NCBI RefSeq assembly: GCF_009617585.1
Contig: NZ_WIXI01000044.1
Coordinates: 124,001-188,000, forward strand
Reading direction: 5' to 3'
DNA length: 64,000 nt
DNA from: Endobacterium cereale
Lineage (GTDB): Bacteria > Pseudomonadota > Alphaproteobacteria > Rhizobiales > Rhizobiaceae
Shown here: piece after piece, positions 53,149 through 62,613 of the stretch
How the letters are laid out: each line of letters begins with the position of its first letter
How positions within the stretch are numbered: the stretch's first letter is position 1
The notes under the pieces: generated by a model
Seen by the model: the letters and a program-made list of their open reading frames with translations, nothing else
What the model was told of the DNA's origin: nothing
Databases searched by the model: none
Translations under genes and position numbers: made by a program

Positions 53149-53304
53149 CTGCATCCATAATAAGTTGTATTTTCTGCATGCTACGCGCAGGCTTCGATGC
53201 AGGTCGTTCGGCTTTTTTTCGAAAAACATTGTGTGTGACAGCGGATGGCTTAAAGCTCGCAAACGTTAAATGCCTTCATGATCATGCCTTGGGGACGCCT
53301 GCCG

Positions 53305-54057
53305 ATGCCGACCACGCTTTCCGTCAATGTCAATGCCATCGCCATGCTGCGCAATCGCCGCGATCTGCCATGGCCGAGCCTCGAAAACCTTGGCCGTATC
53401 GCATTGCAGGCAGGTGCGAGCGGTCTGACCGTGCATCCGCGCCCGGACCAGCGGCATGTCCGCTTTTCCGATCTGCCGGTGCTGCGCGCCCTGATCGATG
53501 ACGAGTTTCCGCAGACCGAGTTCAATATCGAAGGTTATCCAAGTGAGGATTTTCTCGATTTGTGCGAACGCAGCGAACCCGAGCAGGTGACGCTGGTGCC
53601 CGATGATCCGTCGCAGGCGACGTCCGACCACGGTTTCGATTTTCGCGCCGATCAGGAAATGCTGAAGCGAGTTGTTGGGCGGCTGAAGAGCAAGGGCATG
53701 CGCGTGTCCTTGTTTGCCGATGGTGACGGTGACACCGAGGCGGTGCAATTGGCGAAATCGACCGGTGCAGACCGGATCGAGCTTTATACCGGGCCGTATG
53801 GCGGTTGTTATGACGATCCGTCGCTCGGTGCCACCATTCTGGAAAAGCTCGGCCAGACGGCGGATGCGGCCTTCGCCGAAGGGCTGGAAGTCAATGCCGG
53901 GCATGACCTGACGGTTGCAAACCTTCCTGCACTGGTGAAACGCATCCCAAAACTGGCCGAAGTCTCCATCGGTCATGGTCTGACGGCTGACGCGCTGGAA
54001 TACGGAATGGCGGAAACCGTGCGGCGTTTTCGCCGCGCATGCGGGCAGACAATCTGA
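53305..54057 (+). CDS. pdxJ: Pyridoxine 5'-phosphate synthase PdxJ
   Basis: Condenses 1-deoxyxylulose 5-phosphate with 3-amino-1-hydroxyacetone phosphate in vitamin B6 synthesis; 250 aa. Characteristic motifs are [15 protein letters not shown] (N-terminal), [49 protein letters not shown], and the phosphate-binding [11 protein letters not shown] and [15 protein letters not shown] 53305 is the family start; an ATG at 53278 would add nine residues. Confidence 0.96.
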   Translation: MPTTLSVNVNAIAMLRNRRDLPWPSLENLGRIALQAGASGLTVHPRPDQRHVRFSDLPVLRALIDDEFPQTEFNIEGYPSEDFLDLCERSEPEQVTLVPDDPSQATSDHGFDFRADQEMLKRVVGRLKSKGMRVSLFADGDGDTEAVQLAKSTGADRIELYTGPYGGCYDDPSLGATILEKLGQTADAAFAEGLEVNAGHDLTVANLPALVKRIPKLAEVSIGHGLTADALEYGMAETVRRFRRACGQTI

Positions 54058-54146
54058 CGCAGTTTTAAAATTGACGATTATCAGTAAATAGCCATATTGC
54101 GTCGCAGCATCCACGCTATCGATGCATTTCTCCGGAAGGATTGGTT

Positions 54147-55409
54147 GTGACTGAACATCGTGTAGTCGTCGTTGGCGGTGGCTTTGCAGGCCTGCAGCTT
54201 GTGCATTCCCTCAAAGGCGCCCCGGTCAAGATCACTCTTGTCGACCGACGTAACCATCACCTTTTCCAGCCGCTGCTTTACCAAGTTGCGACAACAGTGC
54301 TGGCGACCTCCGAAATCGCGTGGCCGATCCGCCGGCTGTACCGCAACCGTCCGGATGTCACGACGCTGCTGGACGAGGTTCTCGGTGTCGATCGTGCCAG
54401 CAGAACGGTTCAACTGAAATCCGGCGAAGTGCTGGAATACGACACGCTGGTCCTCGCCACCGGTGCCCGCCATGCCTATTTCGGCCGTGACGATTGGGAA
54501 AGCATGGCGCCCGGCCTGAAGACGCTCGAAGATGCCACGACCTTGCGCCGCCGCATTCTTCTCGCCTTCGAGCGGGCCGAGCTGACCAACCGCACCACCG
54601 AACTCGATGCGCAGCTGACATTCGCCATTATCGGCGCCGGCCCGACCGGTGTTGAGATGGCCGGCATGATCGCCGAACTGGCGCATCATGTTCTGCCACC
54701 GGAATTCCGCAAGATCGATACCAAGCGCACCCGCGTGCTTCTGGTCGAAGCGGGCCCACGCGTGCTGCCGGCCTTTTCGGAAGATCTTTCGGCCTATGCC
54801 AAGTCCGCACTCGAAAAACTCGGCGTCGAGGTTCTGACCGGCAAGCCGGTGACGGCGATCACCGAGGATGGCGTGACTATAGGCGACACCTTCGTGCCGG
54901 CCCGTACCGTCATGTGGGCCGCAGGCGTACAGGCATCGCCGGCCGCCAAATGGCTGGAAGTCGAAGCCGACCGGGCAGGGCGTGCCGTTGTCGGGCCTGA
55001 TCTGGCGATCGCCGATGATCCCAATATCTTCGTTCTCGGCGACACCGCGTCGGTGATTCAGGACGGCAAGCCTGTTCCAGGTATTGCGCCGGCCGCCAAG
55101 CAGCAGGGCGCCTATGTTGCCAAGCTTATGCATGCCCGTCTCTCGGGCAAGCCGGTGCCCGGACCCTTCCGCTACAAACATCAGGGCAGTCTCGCGACGA
55201 TTGGTCGGCGCGCGGCGGTGATCGACTTTGGCAAGTTCAAGCTCAAGGGCGGTCTTGCCTGGTGGATCTGGGGGCTGGCGCATATCTACTTCCTGATCGG
55301 CACGCGTTCACGTCTTGCCGTCGCCTGGAGCTGGATGTGGACGCACATGTCCGGCCTGCACAGCGCACGGCTGATCACCCAGAAGGAGTCGCTGAAGGAC
55401 GAGTCCTGA
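54147..55409 (+). CDS. ndh: NADH dehydrogenase type II (NDH-2)
   Basis: A membrane-associated, non-proton-pumping NADH:quinone oxidoreductase, 420 aa. The N-terminal FAD dinucleotide fold is RVVVVGGGFAGLQLVHSL; HHLFQPLLYQVAT is the conserved quinone-oxidoreductase segment. The second Rossmann fold is FAIIGAGPTGVEMAGMIAELA, and FAD contact is NIFVLGDTA. The C-terminal amphipathic and hydrophobic segment (LAWWIWGLAHIYFLIG) attaches it to the membrane. GTG 54147 follows GGAAGGA; the TTG two codons earlier is less likely. Confidence 0.93.
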   Translation: MTEHRVVVVGGGFAGLQLVHSLKGAPVKITLVDRRNHHLFQPLLYQVATTVLATSEIAWPIRRLYRNRPDVTTLLDEVLGVDRASRTVQLKSGEVLEYDTLVLATGARHAYFGRDDWESMAPGLKTLEDATTLRRRILLAFERAELTNRTTELDAQLTFAIIGAGPTGVEMAGMIAELAHHVLPPEFRKIDTKRTRVLLVEAGPRVLPAFSEDLSAYAKSALEKLGVEVLTGKPVTAITEDGVTIGDTFVPARTVMWAAGVQASPAAKWLEVEADRAGRAVVGPDLAIADDPNIFVLGDTASVIQDGKPVPGIAPAAKQQGAYVAKLMHARLSGKPVPGPFRYKHQGSLATIGRRAAVIDFGKFKLKGGLAWWIWGLAHIYFLIGTRSRLAVAWSWMWTHMSGLHSARLITQKESLKDES

Positions 55410-55423
55410 AGCGTTTCATGCTG

Positions 55424-56113
55424 TTATGTGAGCGAAAAATCCACGGCCGCCTGCGCATGCACGGCGGCCGAATCTATTCCGGGAAGCGGTAGCGCGTCGG
55501 GATCGAGCAGAAGGCAGATTTCCGTGCAGCCGAGAATGACGCAGTCGGCGCCGGCCGCCTTTGCCTTGTCGATCATGGCGAGCGCTGTTTTGCGTGAGCT
55601 TTCCCGAATCGTGCCGGCACAAAGCTCGTTGAAGATGATGTCGTGGATGGCCGTGCGGTCATCCGGTTCCGGCACCATGACGTCGATGCCGAGTGATGTC
55701 ATGCGCTCTGCATAAAAGCCGTGCTCCATTGTGTAGCGGGTGGCGAGCAGAAGTGGACGGCGCAGGCCGCGTGCGGCAAGCGCCCTGGCTGTCTCATCGA
55801 TGATGTGAATGAGCGGGATATCGACGGCCGCGGCCACCTGCGGCACGACGAGATGCATGGTGTTAGTGCAGATCAGCACGCATTCGGCGCCGCCTGCCTG
55901 CAAGCGCCTTGCGCTTGCGGAAAGGGCGTCGGCTGCCAGATCCCAGCGGCCGCTTTTCTGCATCTCGACGATGTCCGCAAAGTTCACCGAATGCATCATC
56001 AGGTCGGCGGAGGCAAAACCACCGATGCGATCGCGCACCTTCTCATTGATCAGCCGGTAATAGACTTCCGTGCTTTCAAAGCTCATGCCGCCGATCAGGC
56101 CGATGGTGCGCAT
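55424..56113 (-). CDS. Aspartate/glutamate racemase family protein
   Basis: A 229-aa PLP-independent racemase of the Asp/Glu/hydantoin superfamily, YgeA-like. The two catalytic cysteines are in LICTNTMH and ILGCTEICLL. The N-terminal MRTIGLIGGMSFEST and the GGFASADLMMHSVNF segment are typical of the broad-specificity amino-acid racemases. The exact substrate is not predictable. It lies convergent to ndh and downstream of the NmrA gene's terminator. Confidence 0.9.
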   Translation of the reverse strand: MRTIGLIGGMSFESTEVYYRLINEKVRDRIGGFASADLMMHSVNFADIVEMQKSGRWDLAADALSASARRLQAGGAECVLICTNTMHLVVPQVAAAVDIPLIHIIDETARALAARGLRRPLLLATRYTMEHGFYAERMTSLGIDVMVPEPDDRTAIHDIIFNELCAGTIRESSRKTALAMIDKAKAAGADCVILGCTEICLLLDPDALPLPGIDSAAVHAQAAVDFSLT

Positions 56114-56124
56114 TCATGTCTCCG

Positions 56125-56164
56125 CAAAAAGTGAGATCAGACCGAGACGGGTCTAATCTCACTT
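56125..56164 (-). terminator. Intrinsic terminator of the NmrA-like gene
   Basis: On the minus strand AAGTGAGAT-T-AGACC and GGTCT-G-ATCTCACTT form a long, nearly perfect stem with loop around GTCTC, followed by TTTTTGCGG. It ends the leftward NmrA-like gene before the racemase start. Confidence 0.85.
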
Positions 56165-56185
56165 GCGCATTCTGACAATCGTGGC

Positions 56186-57070
56186 TTAACCGGCAAGTGC
56201 TGTGCGGTTTTCCTCAAAGAAAGCCTGCAGCGATTGCGGTTCGCGGCCGGTCAGCGCCGTGAAGTCGCCGGTGACGAGGTCGAAATTGCCGGCCGCGACA
56301 TTGGCATCGGCCGAAGCCAGCATGCGGACGACGAAATCCGGCAGGCCTGCGGCGCCCATGCCGGCGGCGAGCTGTTCGCCATTCACCTGCACGACCTCAA
56401 GAGGCTTGCCAGCGGCCTTGGAAACGGTTTCGGCAATCTGGTCGGCATTGAGCGAGACCGAGCCGGTGAGGGTGAGCGTCTGGTTGCCGGCCGGCGGGTT
56501 GGCAAGTGCTGCAGCGGCGGCACGGGCGCAATCGTCACGCGAGATATTGGCAACCTTGCCGTCTCCCGTCGCGGTGAACCATTTTCCGCCTTCCAGATTG
56601 TGCGGCATGCTCATCATGTAATTGTCGTGATACCAGGCATTGCGCAGGATGGTGTAGTTGAGGCCGCTTGCCTTGATCGCTTCCTCGGTGCCGAGATGGT
56701 CCGGTGCAAAGCTGACCAGCGATTTGTCCGGGCTCGGCATCGACGTGTAAAACACGTGGCCGACGCCGGCCTTCTTGGCGGCGGTCACGGCATTGGTGTG
56801 CTGCCGCAAACGGGCGCCGGGAACGGCCAGTTCATCCGTCGAAATGATCAGCACGCGGTCGATGCTGGCAAAGGCGGCTTCGAGCCCGGCCGGGTCGGCA
56901 AAATCGGCCTGGCGCGTCTCAACGCCGAGATCTGCCAGATCGGCAAGCTTGGACCTGTCGCGGCTGGCGGCGACGATATCGGATGCGGAAACGTTCGAGG
57001 TCTCCAGAAGATGCCGGATAACGGCGCGACCGAGTTTGCCGTTGGCGCCGGTGACGAGAAGTTTTGCCAT
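56186..57070 (-). CDS. NmrA/QorB-type NAD(P)-binding oxidoreductase
   Basis: A 294-aa atypical short-chain dehydrogenase of the NmrA-like, QorB group (NAD(P)H:quinone oxidoreductase type 2). The Rossmann motif is LLVTGANGKLGRAVIRHL, followed by ASRDRSKLADLADLGVETRQADFADP, typical of the group. FYTSMPSPDKSLVSFAPDH and the later YTILRNAWYHDNYMM match QorB-like proteins. It is divergent from an HxlR-type regulator with sensor-like cysteines, the same pairing as qorB/qorR-type systems, so a role in quinone or electrophile detoxification is likely. Confidence 0.88.
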   Translation of the reverse strand: MAKLLVTGANGKLGRAVIRHLLETSNVSASDIVAASRDRSKLADLADLGVETRQADFADPAGLEAAFASIDRVLIISTDELAVPGARLRQHTNAVTAAKKAGVGHVFYTSMPSPDKSLVSFAPDHLGTEEAIKASGLNYTILRNAWYHDNYMMSMPHNLEGGKWFTATGDGKVANISRDDCARAAAAALANPPAGNQTLTLTGSVSLNADQIAETVSKAAGKPLEVVQVNGEQLAAGMGAAGLPDFVVRMLASADANVAAGNFDLVTGDFTALTGREPQSLQAFFEENRTALAG

Positions 57071-57189
57071 GGGTATTTCCTTGATCCCTGATGTCTTCCA
57101 GGATGGAAGATATGTCGCTCTCAAAAAGAGACTAGGGATAGAATAGGAATTGACGAGAAACTGTAAAGAAGGCAGTTTTCCGGGAGATC

Positions 57190-57205
57190 GTTACCAAAAG
57201 GGAAC
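57190..57205. promoter_or_regulatory. Candidate HxlR operator
   Basis: An imperfect inverted repeat GTTACC-AAAA-GGGAAC lies just upstream of the HxlR-type start codon, in the 141-base divergent region (57071-57211). It resembles the short AT-centred palindromes bound by HxlR proteins. One mismatch in the arms and its closeness to the ribosome site keep confidence low. Confidence 0.4.
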
Positions 57206-57211
57206 CACCTC

Positions 57212-57613
57212 ATGAACACCAATGTCCGTATTCCGCAATTTGTCGGCAAGGAATGCGACATGTCCAACTGGGATGCCGGCAATTGCCCTGTGCGTGACGT
57301 CATCAACCAGATTTCCGGCAAGTGGTCGACGCTGCTTCTGCAGGCGCTGGCGGGGCGGCCTTATCGTTTTGGCGAGTTGCGGCGTCTGGTCCCGGATATT
57401 TCGCAGCGCATGCTGACGCAGACGCTGCGGGAGTTGCAGCGTGACGGTTATATCGACCGCGAGGTTTTTCCGACCAAGCCGCCGAGTGTGGAATATCGGA
57501 TGACGGAGCTCGGCATGTCGCTGTTCCTGCCGTTGTCGCAAGTGCTGGATTGGGCCGAGGCAAACCATGCGGCGGTCAAGGCCGCCCGGGTCCGGTTCGA
57601 CGCCGAGGCATAG
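57212..57613 (+). CDS. HxlR family transcriptional regulator (redox-sensor type)
   Basis: A 133-aa winged helix-turn-helix protein. The HxlR core reads CPVRDVINQISGKWSTLLLQAL...FGELRRLVPDISQRMLTQTLRELQRDGYI, with the wing VEYRMTELG. It has cysteines at positions 15 and 25; the one in NCPV is the conserved sensing Cys of HypR/QorR-type members, which respond to disulfide stress or electrophiles. It is divergent from the NmrA/QorB-like gene, its likely target. Confidence 0.9.
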   Translation: MNTNVRIPQFVGKECDMSNWDAGNCPVRDVINQISGKWSTLLLQALAGRPYRFGELRRLVPDISQRMLTQTLRELQRDGYIDREVFPTKPPSVEYRMTELGMSLFLPLSQVLDWAEANHAAVKAARVRFDAEA

Positions 57614-57682
57614 GCCTTCGGCGCAATATCATTCGCGACGCTCTTTGCGACCTCGTTTGCTAAATTTCTTGCGTCCGTCCTC

Positions 57683-57730
57683 TTGACGGCGCAATAACTC
57701 GCAAGTACGAAGAACCGTACCGTACGGTAC
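57683..57730 (+). promoter_or_regulatory. tetR promoter with overlapping GTACCGTACGGTAC operator
   Basis: TTGACG (57683-57688), a 17-base spacer and TACGAA (57106-relative position 57706-57711) place transcription start at about 57718. The perfect 14-bp palindrome GTACCGTACGGTAC (57717-57730) sits exactly there, and a related CCGTAC follows at 57736-57741. The layout predicts autorepression by the TetR protein encoded at 57765. Confidence 0.7.
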
Positions 57731-57764
57731 CTATTCCGTACACCGCATTTGTGAGGAGCAGATC

Positions 57765-58424
57765 GTGCCCGCTGATACCGCCGCATCGGCAAAGTTTACG
57801 CCGCGCCAGAGCGCCGTTCTGGCCGAGGCACTGCGTCTTCTCGTCGAAGGTGGAGACAAGGCGCTGACGACCTCCGGTCTGGCGCGAGCTGCCAACTGTT
57901 CCAAGGAAAGCCTGTACAAATGGTTCGGCGATCGCGACGGCCTGCTGGCCGCGATGATCTCTTTCCAGCAGAGCAAGGTGCGCACGTCCGACCGCAGTGG
58001 CGAGCGCCTGAGCGCCGAGGCGCTGCGTGAACATCTCGAGGTTTTTGCACGCGATTTGCTGGATGTTCTGGCGGGCGACGTGTCGCTGGCCCTGAACCGG
58101 CTGGCGATCGGCCAGTCGAGCCGTGACGGTTCCAAGCTTGGAAAACTGCTGCTGGAACATGGTCGGCGCGAGATCGACCGACGGGCGAGGGCGCTGATCG
58201 ACGCGGGAAAACGTTCGGGCCTGCTGCGCTTTGCCGATGCCGACGAGGCCTATCACACGTTTTACGGTCTGGTGGTTTCCGACCTGCATGTCCGCATGCT
58301 GCTCGGCGAAACAGGCCTCAAGGACAATGGCCGGCAGGCGCAAAAAGCGGTGGACGCTTTTATCGCCCTGCACGGAACACAAAAAGATTCCGGGGAGGCG
58401 CCGCGCGCCTCTGCGGCTCGATAA
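57765..58424 (+). CDS. TetR/AcrR family transcriptional regulator
   Basis: A 219-aa regulator. The N-terminal HTH (about residues 15-65) reads VLAEALRLLVEGGDKALTTSGLARAANCSKESLYKWFGDRDGL. The C-terminal domain is helical and of TetR_C type without a recognisable ligand signature; the Ala/Arg-rich tail is probably disordered. It starts with GTG 57765 behind AGGAG. ilvC begins 66 bases after its stop on the same strand, so it may influence ilvC transcription. Confidence 0.92.
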   Translation: MPADTAASAKFTPRQSAVLAEALRLLVEGGDKALTTSGLARAANCSKESLYKWFGDRDGLLAAMISFQQSKVRTSDRSGERLSAEALREHLEVFARDLLDVLAGDVSLALNRLAIGQSSRDGSKLGKLLLEHGRREIDRRARALIDAGKRSGLLRFADADEAYHTFYGLVVSDLHVRMLLGETGLKDNGRQAQKAVDAFIALHGTQKDSGEAPRASAAR

Positions 58425-58475
58425 CAACCGAAACAATGCCGGATCCGCAACGGGCCGGTCAGATCAATCGCATAG

Positions 58476-59510
<1,035 letters not shown>

Positions 59511-59553
59511 GCGGTTTATGTCCGGCTGAAAGGCCATGACAGCTTGAGGAAAT

Positions 59554-59592
59554 GGGCCGCGCAAGGAAATCCTGCGCGGCCCGTTTCGTTTC
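59554..59592 (+). terminator. Intrinsic terminator after ilvC, possibly bidirectional
   Basis: GGGCCGCGCA (59554-59563) and TGCGCGGCCC (59573-59582) form a perfect 10-bp stem with a 9-base loop, followed by GTTTCGTTT. It lies between ilvC and the convergent RbsD/FucU gene. Confidence 0.85.
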
Positions 59593-60043
59593 AGCCCTTC
59601 GGCGGAACAACGCCCTTGGTCAGCAGGAAGCAGCCGTAAAAACGGGTTTCGCCGGTGGCGATGACGCAATAGGCCTGTTTCGCCTTTTCGTAGAAGGCAA
59701 AGCGCTCAATGCCGTACATCGGAGCGGACTGACCTTCCGCCGCATCGATTTGCGATTGAACCTCCTGCTGGATTTCCGGGATCGTGCCCGGATCGCCCAT
59801 GATTTCCATGCGTCCGACCGATGGCTGCAGCGGGGTGTCGAGAGGCAGGACCGACAGGATGGCCTGCATGGCGCGCGCCGCCGAAACATTGTCTATCCGC
59901 AGCACCTTGCCGAGCACGGTCTGTCGGGCAATCGAATCGGATGGAAAATTGGTGTCGGCCAGCACGAGGGTGTCGCCATGGCCCATGGATTTGAGGGCAT
60001 GAAGGACGTCGGCGTTGAGCGCGGGGTCCAGGTTTTTCAGCAT
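59591..60043 (-). CDS. RbsD/FucU family sugar mutarotase
   Basis: A 150-aa protein of the RbsD/FucU family, which interconverts sugar anomers such as fucose or ribose. Key features are the catalytic His in MGHGDTLVLADTNFPSDS and the C-terminal ETRFYGCFLLTKGVV, with Tyr in the FucU-type position. ATG 60043 follows GGAGGAAG. No sugar catabolism or transport gene is adjacent, apart from the aldose epimerase 9 kb away. Confidence 0.9.
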   Translation of the reverse strand: MLKNLDPALNADVLHALKSMGHGDTLVLADTNFPSDSIARQTVLGKVLRIDNVSAARAMQAILSVLPLDTPLQPSVGRMEIMGDPGTIPEIQQEVQSQIDAAEGQSAPMYGIERFAFYEKAKQAYCVIATGETRFYGCFLLTKGVVPPKG

Positions 60044-60156
60044 GATCTTCCTCCTTGATCATAAGGATAACCGTGGTGACATACTTCGCGCTGACTGAGA
60101 AGATAACGATCGTTGAGAGCGTCCGAGAAAACGCGGAAAAATGATGATTATCCGAT

Positions 60157-60175
60157 AGGTCAGTATTGCTGACCT
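60157..60175. promoter_or_regulatory. Perfect inverted repeat AGGTCAG-N5-CTGACCT
   Basis: AGGTCAG (60157-60163), spacer TATTG and CTGACCT (60169-60175) lie in the 187-base divergent gap between the RbsD/FucU gene and the aminotransferase. The symmetry suggests a dimeric regulator site; no regulator gene is adjacent. Confidence 0.55.
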
Positions 60176-60230
60176 GTCGAAATTTCTGTAATGCTGATGG
60201 CAACAAAATTGAAATAAGAGGAAACATCCC

Positions 60231-61475
60231 ATGCTAGATTGGGAACATATCTTCGCTACGCGCTCCAGCCGCATGAAGGCGTCGGAAATTCGTGAACTGC
60301 TGAAGCTGCTGGAACAGCCCGACATCATCTCCTTTGCCGGCGGTATTCCGGATCCCGCGCTGTTTCCGGCAGATGAGTTCAAGGCCGCTTACGCCGATAT
60401 CTTTTCCGGCGCGCAGGTGAATTCGGCTCTGCAATATTCGGTCAGCGAAGGCTACAAGCCGCTGCGCGACTGGATCGTTGCAGACATGGCGAAGATCGGC
60501 ATCGACTGTACTGCCGATAACGTGTTCATCACCTCCGGTTCGCAGCAGGCGCTCGACTATTTTGGAAAACTGTTCCTGTCGCCGAATGACACGGCGCTGG
60601 TCACCTGGCCGACCTATCTCGGTGCATTGTCGGCCTTCAATGCCTATGAGCCGCATTACGACCAGCTGTCGCTGAACGGCAACCGTACACCGGAAGCCTA
60701 TCGCGAGACGGCATCCAAGTCCGGCGGTCAGGTGAAGTTCGCCTATCTCTCCGCCGACTTCTCCAATCCGACCGGCGAAACGATCGATCTTGCCGGCCGC
60801 GAAAAGCTGCTGGCGCTGGCCGATGAGCTGGATATCGCCATCCTTGAAGACGCGGCGTACCAGAACCTGCGTTTCGACGGCGAGCCGGTCTCGCCGATCC
60901 TGGCGCTCGACATCGCCCGCAACGGCGGCATCGAAAACACCCGCACGATCTATAGCGGCAGCTTTTCCAAGACGCTGGCACCTGGCCTGCGCGTCGGCTT
61001 CGTCGTGGCGGCCATGCCGGTCATCCGCAAGCTGGTCCTGATGAAACAGGCGGCCGACCTGCATTCCTCGACGATCAACCAGATTGCTGTCGAACATGTG
61101 GCTTCGCGCGGTTTTGCCGATCAGGTGGCCAAGATCAAACGCGTCTATAGCGGTCGTCGCGATGCCATGCTGGCGGCGCTCGAAAAATACATGCCGAAGA
61201 ACACCTCGTGGACCAAGCCGGAAGGCGGCATGTTCGTGTGGGTCACTCTGCCGGAAGGCATGGATGGCGCCGAGCTGCTGGCCAAATCGCTGGCGACGGA
61301 AAAGGTCGCCTTCGTGCCGGGCAAGGCGTTCTTTGCCGATGGCAGCAATGCCAACACGCTGCGTGTCTCGTTCTCCTGCGCCAACGACCAGATGATAGAC
61401 GAAGGCATCAAGCGCCTCGGTCGCCTGGTTGCCAATGCCTCGGTTGCCGATCACGAAAGCCTGCCGATCATCTGA
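60231..61475 (+). CDS. PLP-dependent aminotransferase (class I/II)
   Basis: A 414-aa fold-type I aminotransferase of the LysN/2-aminoadipate, MocR-like catalytic group, without a DNA-binding domain. Motifs are ISFAGGIPDPALFP at the N-terminus, FITSGSQQALDYFGKLFL, LEDAAYQNLRFDGEPV (PLP Asp region), the Schiff-base lysine in SGSFSKTLAPGLRVGF, and LRVSFSCAND (substrate carboxylate Arg). The amino donor is likely an aromatic, branched-chain or 2-aminoadipate substrate. It starts at ATG 60231 after AAGAGGAAA and ends at a terminator. Confidence 0.9.
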   Translation: MLDWEHIFATRSSRMKASEIRELLKLLEQPDIISFAGGIPDPALFPADEFKAAYADIFSGAQVNSALQYSVSEGYKPLRDWIVADMAKIGIDCTADNVFITSGSQQALDYFGKLFLSPNDTALVTWPTYLGALSAFNAYEPHYDQLSLNGNRTPEAYRETASKSGGQVKFAYLSADFSNPTGETIDLAGREKLLALADELDIAILEDAAYQNLRFDGEPVSPILALDIARNGGIENTRTIYSGSFSKTLAPGLRVGFVVAAMPVIRKLVLMKQAADLHSSTINQIAVEHVASRGFADQVAKIKRVYSGRRDAMLAALEKYMPKNTSWTKPEGGMFVWVTLPEGMDGAELLAKSLATEKVAFVPGKAFFADGSNANTLRVSFSCANDQMIDEGIKRLGRLVANASVADHESLPII

Positions 61476-61500
61476 TCGACAGTCACGAAAAACATATCGG

Positions 61501-61534
61501 AAGGGCGGATCCACAGGCGATTCGCCCTTTTTTT
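61501..61534 (+). terminator. Intrinsic terminator after the aminotransferase gene
   Basis: AGGGCG and CGCCCT form the stem with a 15-base loop, followed by TTTTTTT, 26 bases after the stop codon. Confidence 0.8.
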
Positions 61535-61560
61535 ATGGGTGTTGCCGTCCACGTCAAACG

Positions 61561-61609
61561 CTGTCACATGAGTGTCGTTGAATGTGTGTTTAAGCGCGTC
61601 AGCTCAAAC
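61561..61609 (+). promoter_or_regulatory. Candidate PHO box and inverted repeat before ABC importer
   Basis: CTGTCAC-ATGA-GTGTCGT (61561-61578) resembles the PhoB consensus of two 7-mers CTGTCAT separated by 4 bases, matching 6 and 5 of 7 positions. About 10 bases further, GTTTAAGC-GCGTCA-GCTCAAAC (61588-61609) is an inverted repeat with one mismatch; its TTTAAG could serve as -10. Together they suggest phosphate-responsive control, but this is by eye. Confidence 0.45.
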
Positions 61610-61621
61610 AGGATGACCCTC

Positions 61622-62602
61622 ATGAAAAAGCTTCTGTCCACTTTCACGGCGCTCGTCGCGCTTGGCTTCGCAGGCGTCGTCAACGCTGCCGATCTGGTCG
61701 TTTATACCAGCCAGCCGAATGCCGATGCACAGGCGACCATCGACGGCTTCAAGGCCGCCAATCCGAACGTGGACGTCGAGTGGGTTCGTGACGGCACGCC
61801 GCAGATCATGGCAAAGCTGAACGCCGAGCTTGCTGCCGGAAACCCGGTTGCCGATATTCTGCTGATCGCCGACACGGTCACCTTCGAGCGCATGAAGGCT
61901 GCGGGTCAGCTGCTCGCCTACAAGTCGCCTGAAGCCAAGAATTTCGACGCTTCGCTTTATGACGCCGACGGCTACTACTATTCGACCAAGCTGATCACCA
62001 CCGGCATCATGTACAACACCCAGGCCGCGATGAAGCCGACGAGCTGGGCCGATCTTGCCAAGCCGGAAGCCAAGGGTCTCGTCACCATGCCGAGCCCGGT
62101 GGCTTCGGGTGCTGCCCTCATCCACGCCCAGACACTGGCTGGTGTCGAAGGTCTCGGCTGGGACTATTACAAGGACCTCAAGGCCAATGGCGCTATTGCA
62201 GCCGGCGGTAACGGTGGCGTCCTCAAGGCCGTCGCCTCGGGCGAAAAGGCTTACGGCGTCGTGGTCGATTACATGCCGATCCGCGAAAAGGCCAAGGGCG
62301 CGCCGGTCGAGTTCGTCTTCCCGAAGGAAGGTGTTTCGGCCGTCACCGAGCCTGCCGCCATCCTGTCTTCCACGAAGCATCAGGACAATGCCAAGAAGTT
62401 CATCGACTATCTCCTGTCGGAAAACGGCCAGAAGATCGCTGCCGGCCTGGGTTACATCCCGGCCCGCAACGGCATCGAGCTGCCCGCCGGTTACCCGGCC
62501 CGCGAAGAGATCAAGCTTCTGCCGCTGAACGCCGCCGATGCGCTCAAGAACTCGGAAAAGGACGTCAAGACGTTCTCCGATATTTTTGGCACCAAGGGCT
62601 GA
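61622..62602 (+). CDS. ABC transporter substrate-binding protein (Fe3+/phosphonate type)
   Basis: A 326-aa periplasmic binding protein with a signal peptide (MKKLLSTFTALVALGFAGVVNA). It is of the class II FbpA/AfuA or PhnS-like type, with NAADLVVYTSQPNADAQATIDGFK at the mature start, then the hinge and ligand region ADILLIADTVTFERM...YYYSTKLITTGIMYN. The tyrosine pairs typical of ferric binders are not clear, so iron is not certain; 2-aminoethylphosphonate or phosphorylated compounds are alternatives. ATG 61622 follows AGGA. A permease gene starts 11 bases later. Confidence 0.85.
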   Translation: MKKLLSTFTALVALGFAGVVNAADLVVYTSQPNADAQATIDGFKAANPNVDVEWVRDGTPQIMAKLNAELAAGNPVADILLIADTVTFERMKAAGQLLAYKSPEAKNFDASLYDADGYYYSTKLITTGIMYNTQAAMKPTSWADLAKPEAKGLVTMPSPVASGAALIHAQTLAGVEGLGWDYYKDLKANGAIAAGGNGGVLKAVASGEKAYGVVVDYMPIREKAKGAPVEFVFPKEGVSAVTEPAAILSSTKHQDNAKKFIDYLLSENGQKIAAGLGYIPARNGIELPAGYPAREEIKLLPLNAADALKNSEKDVKTFSDIFGTKG

Positions 62603-62613
62603 TATAAAGCCTG

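Noticed and set aside
59591..60043. RbsD/FucU and aldose epimerase genes as a sugar catabolic cluster
   Set aside because: They are 9 kb apart with unrelated genes between, and no transporter, kinase or isomerase is near either.
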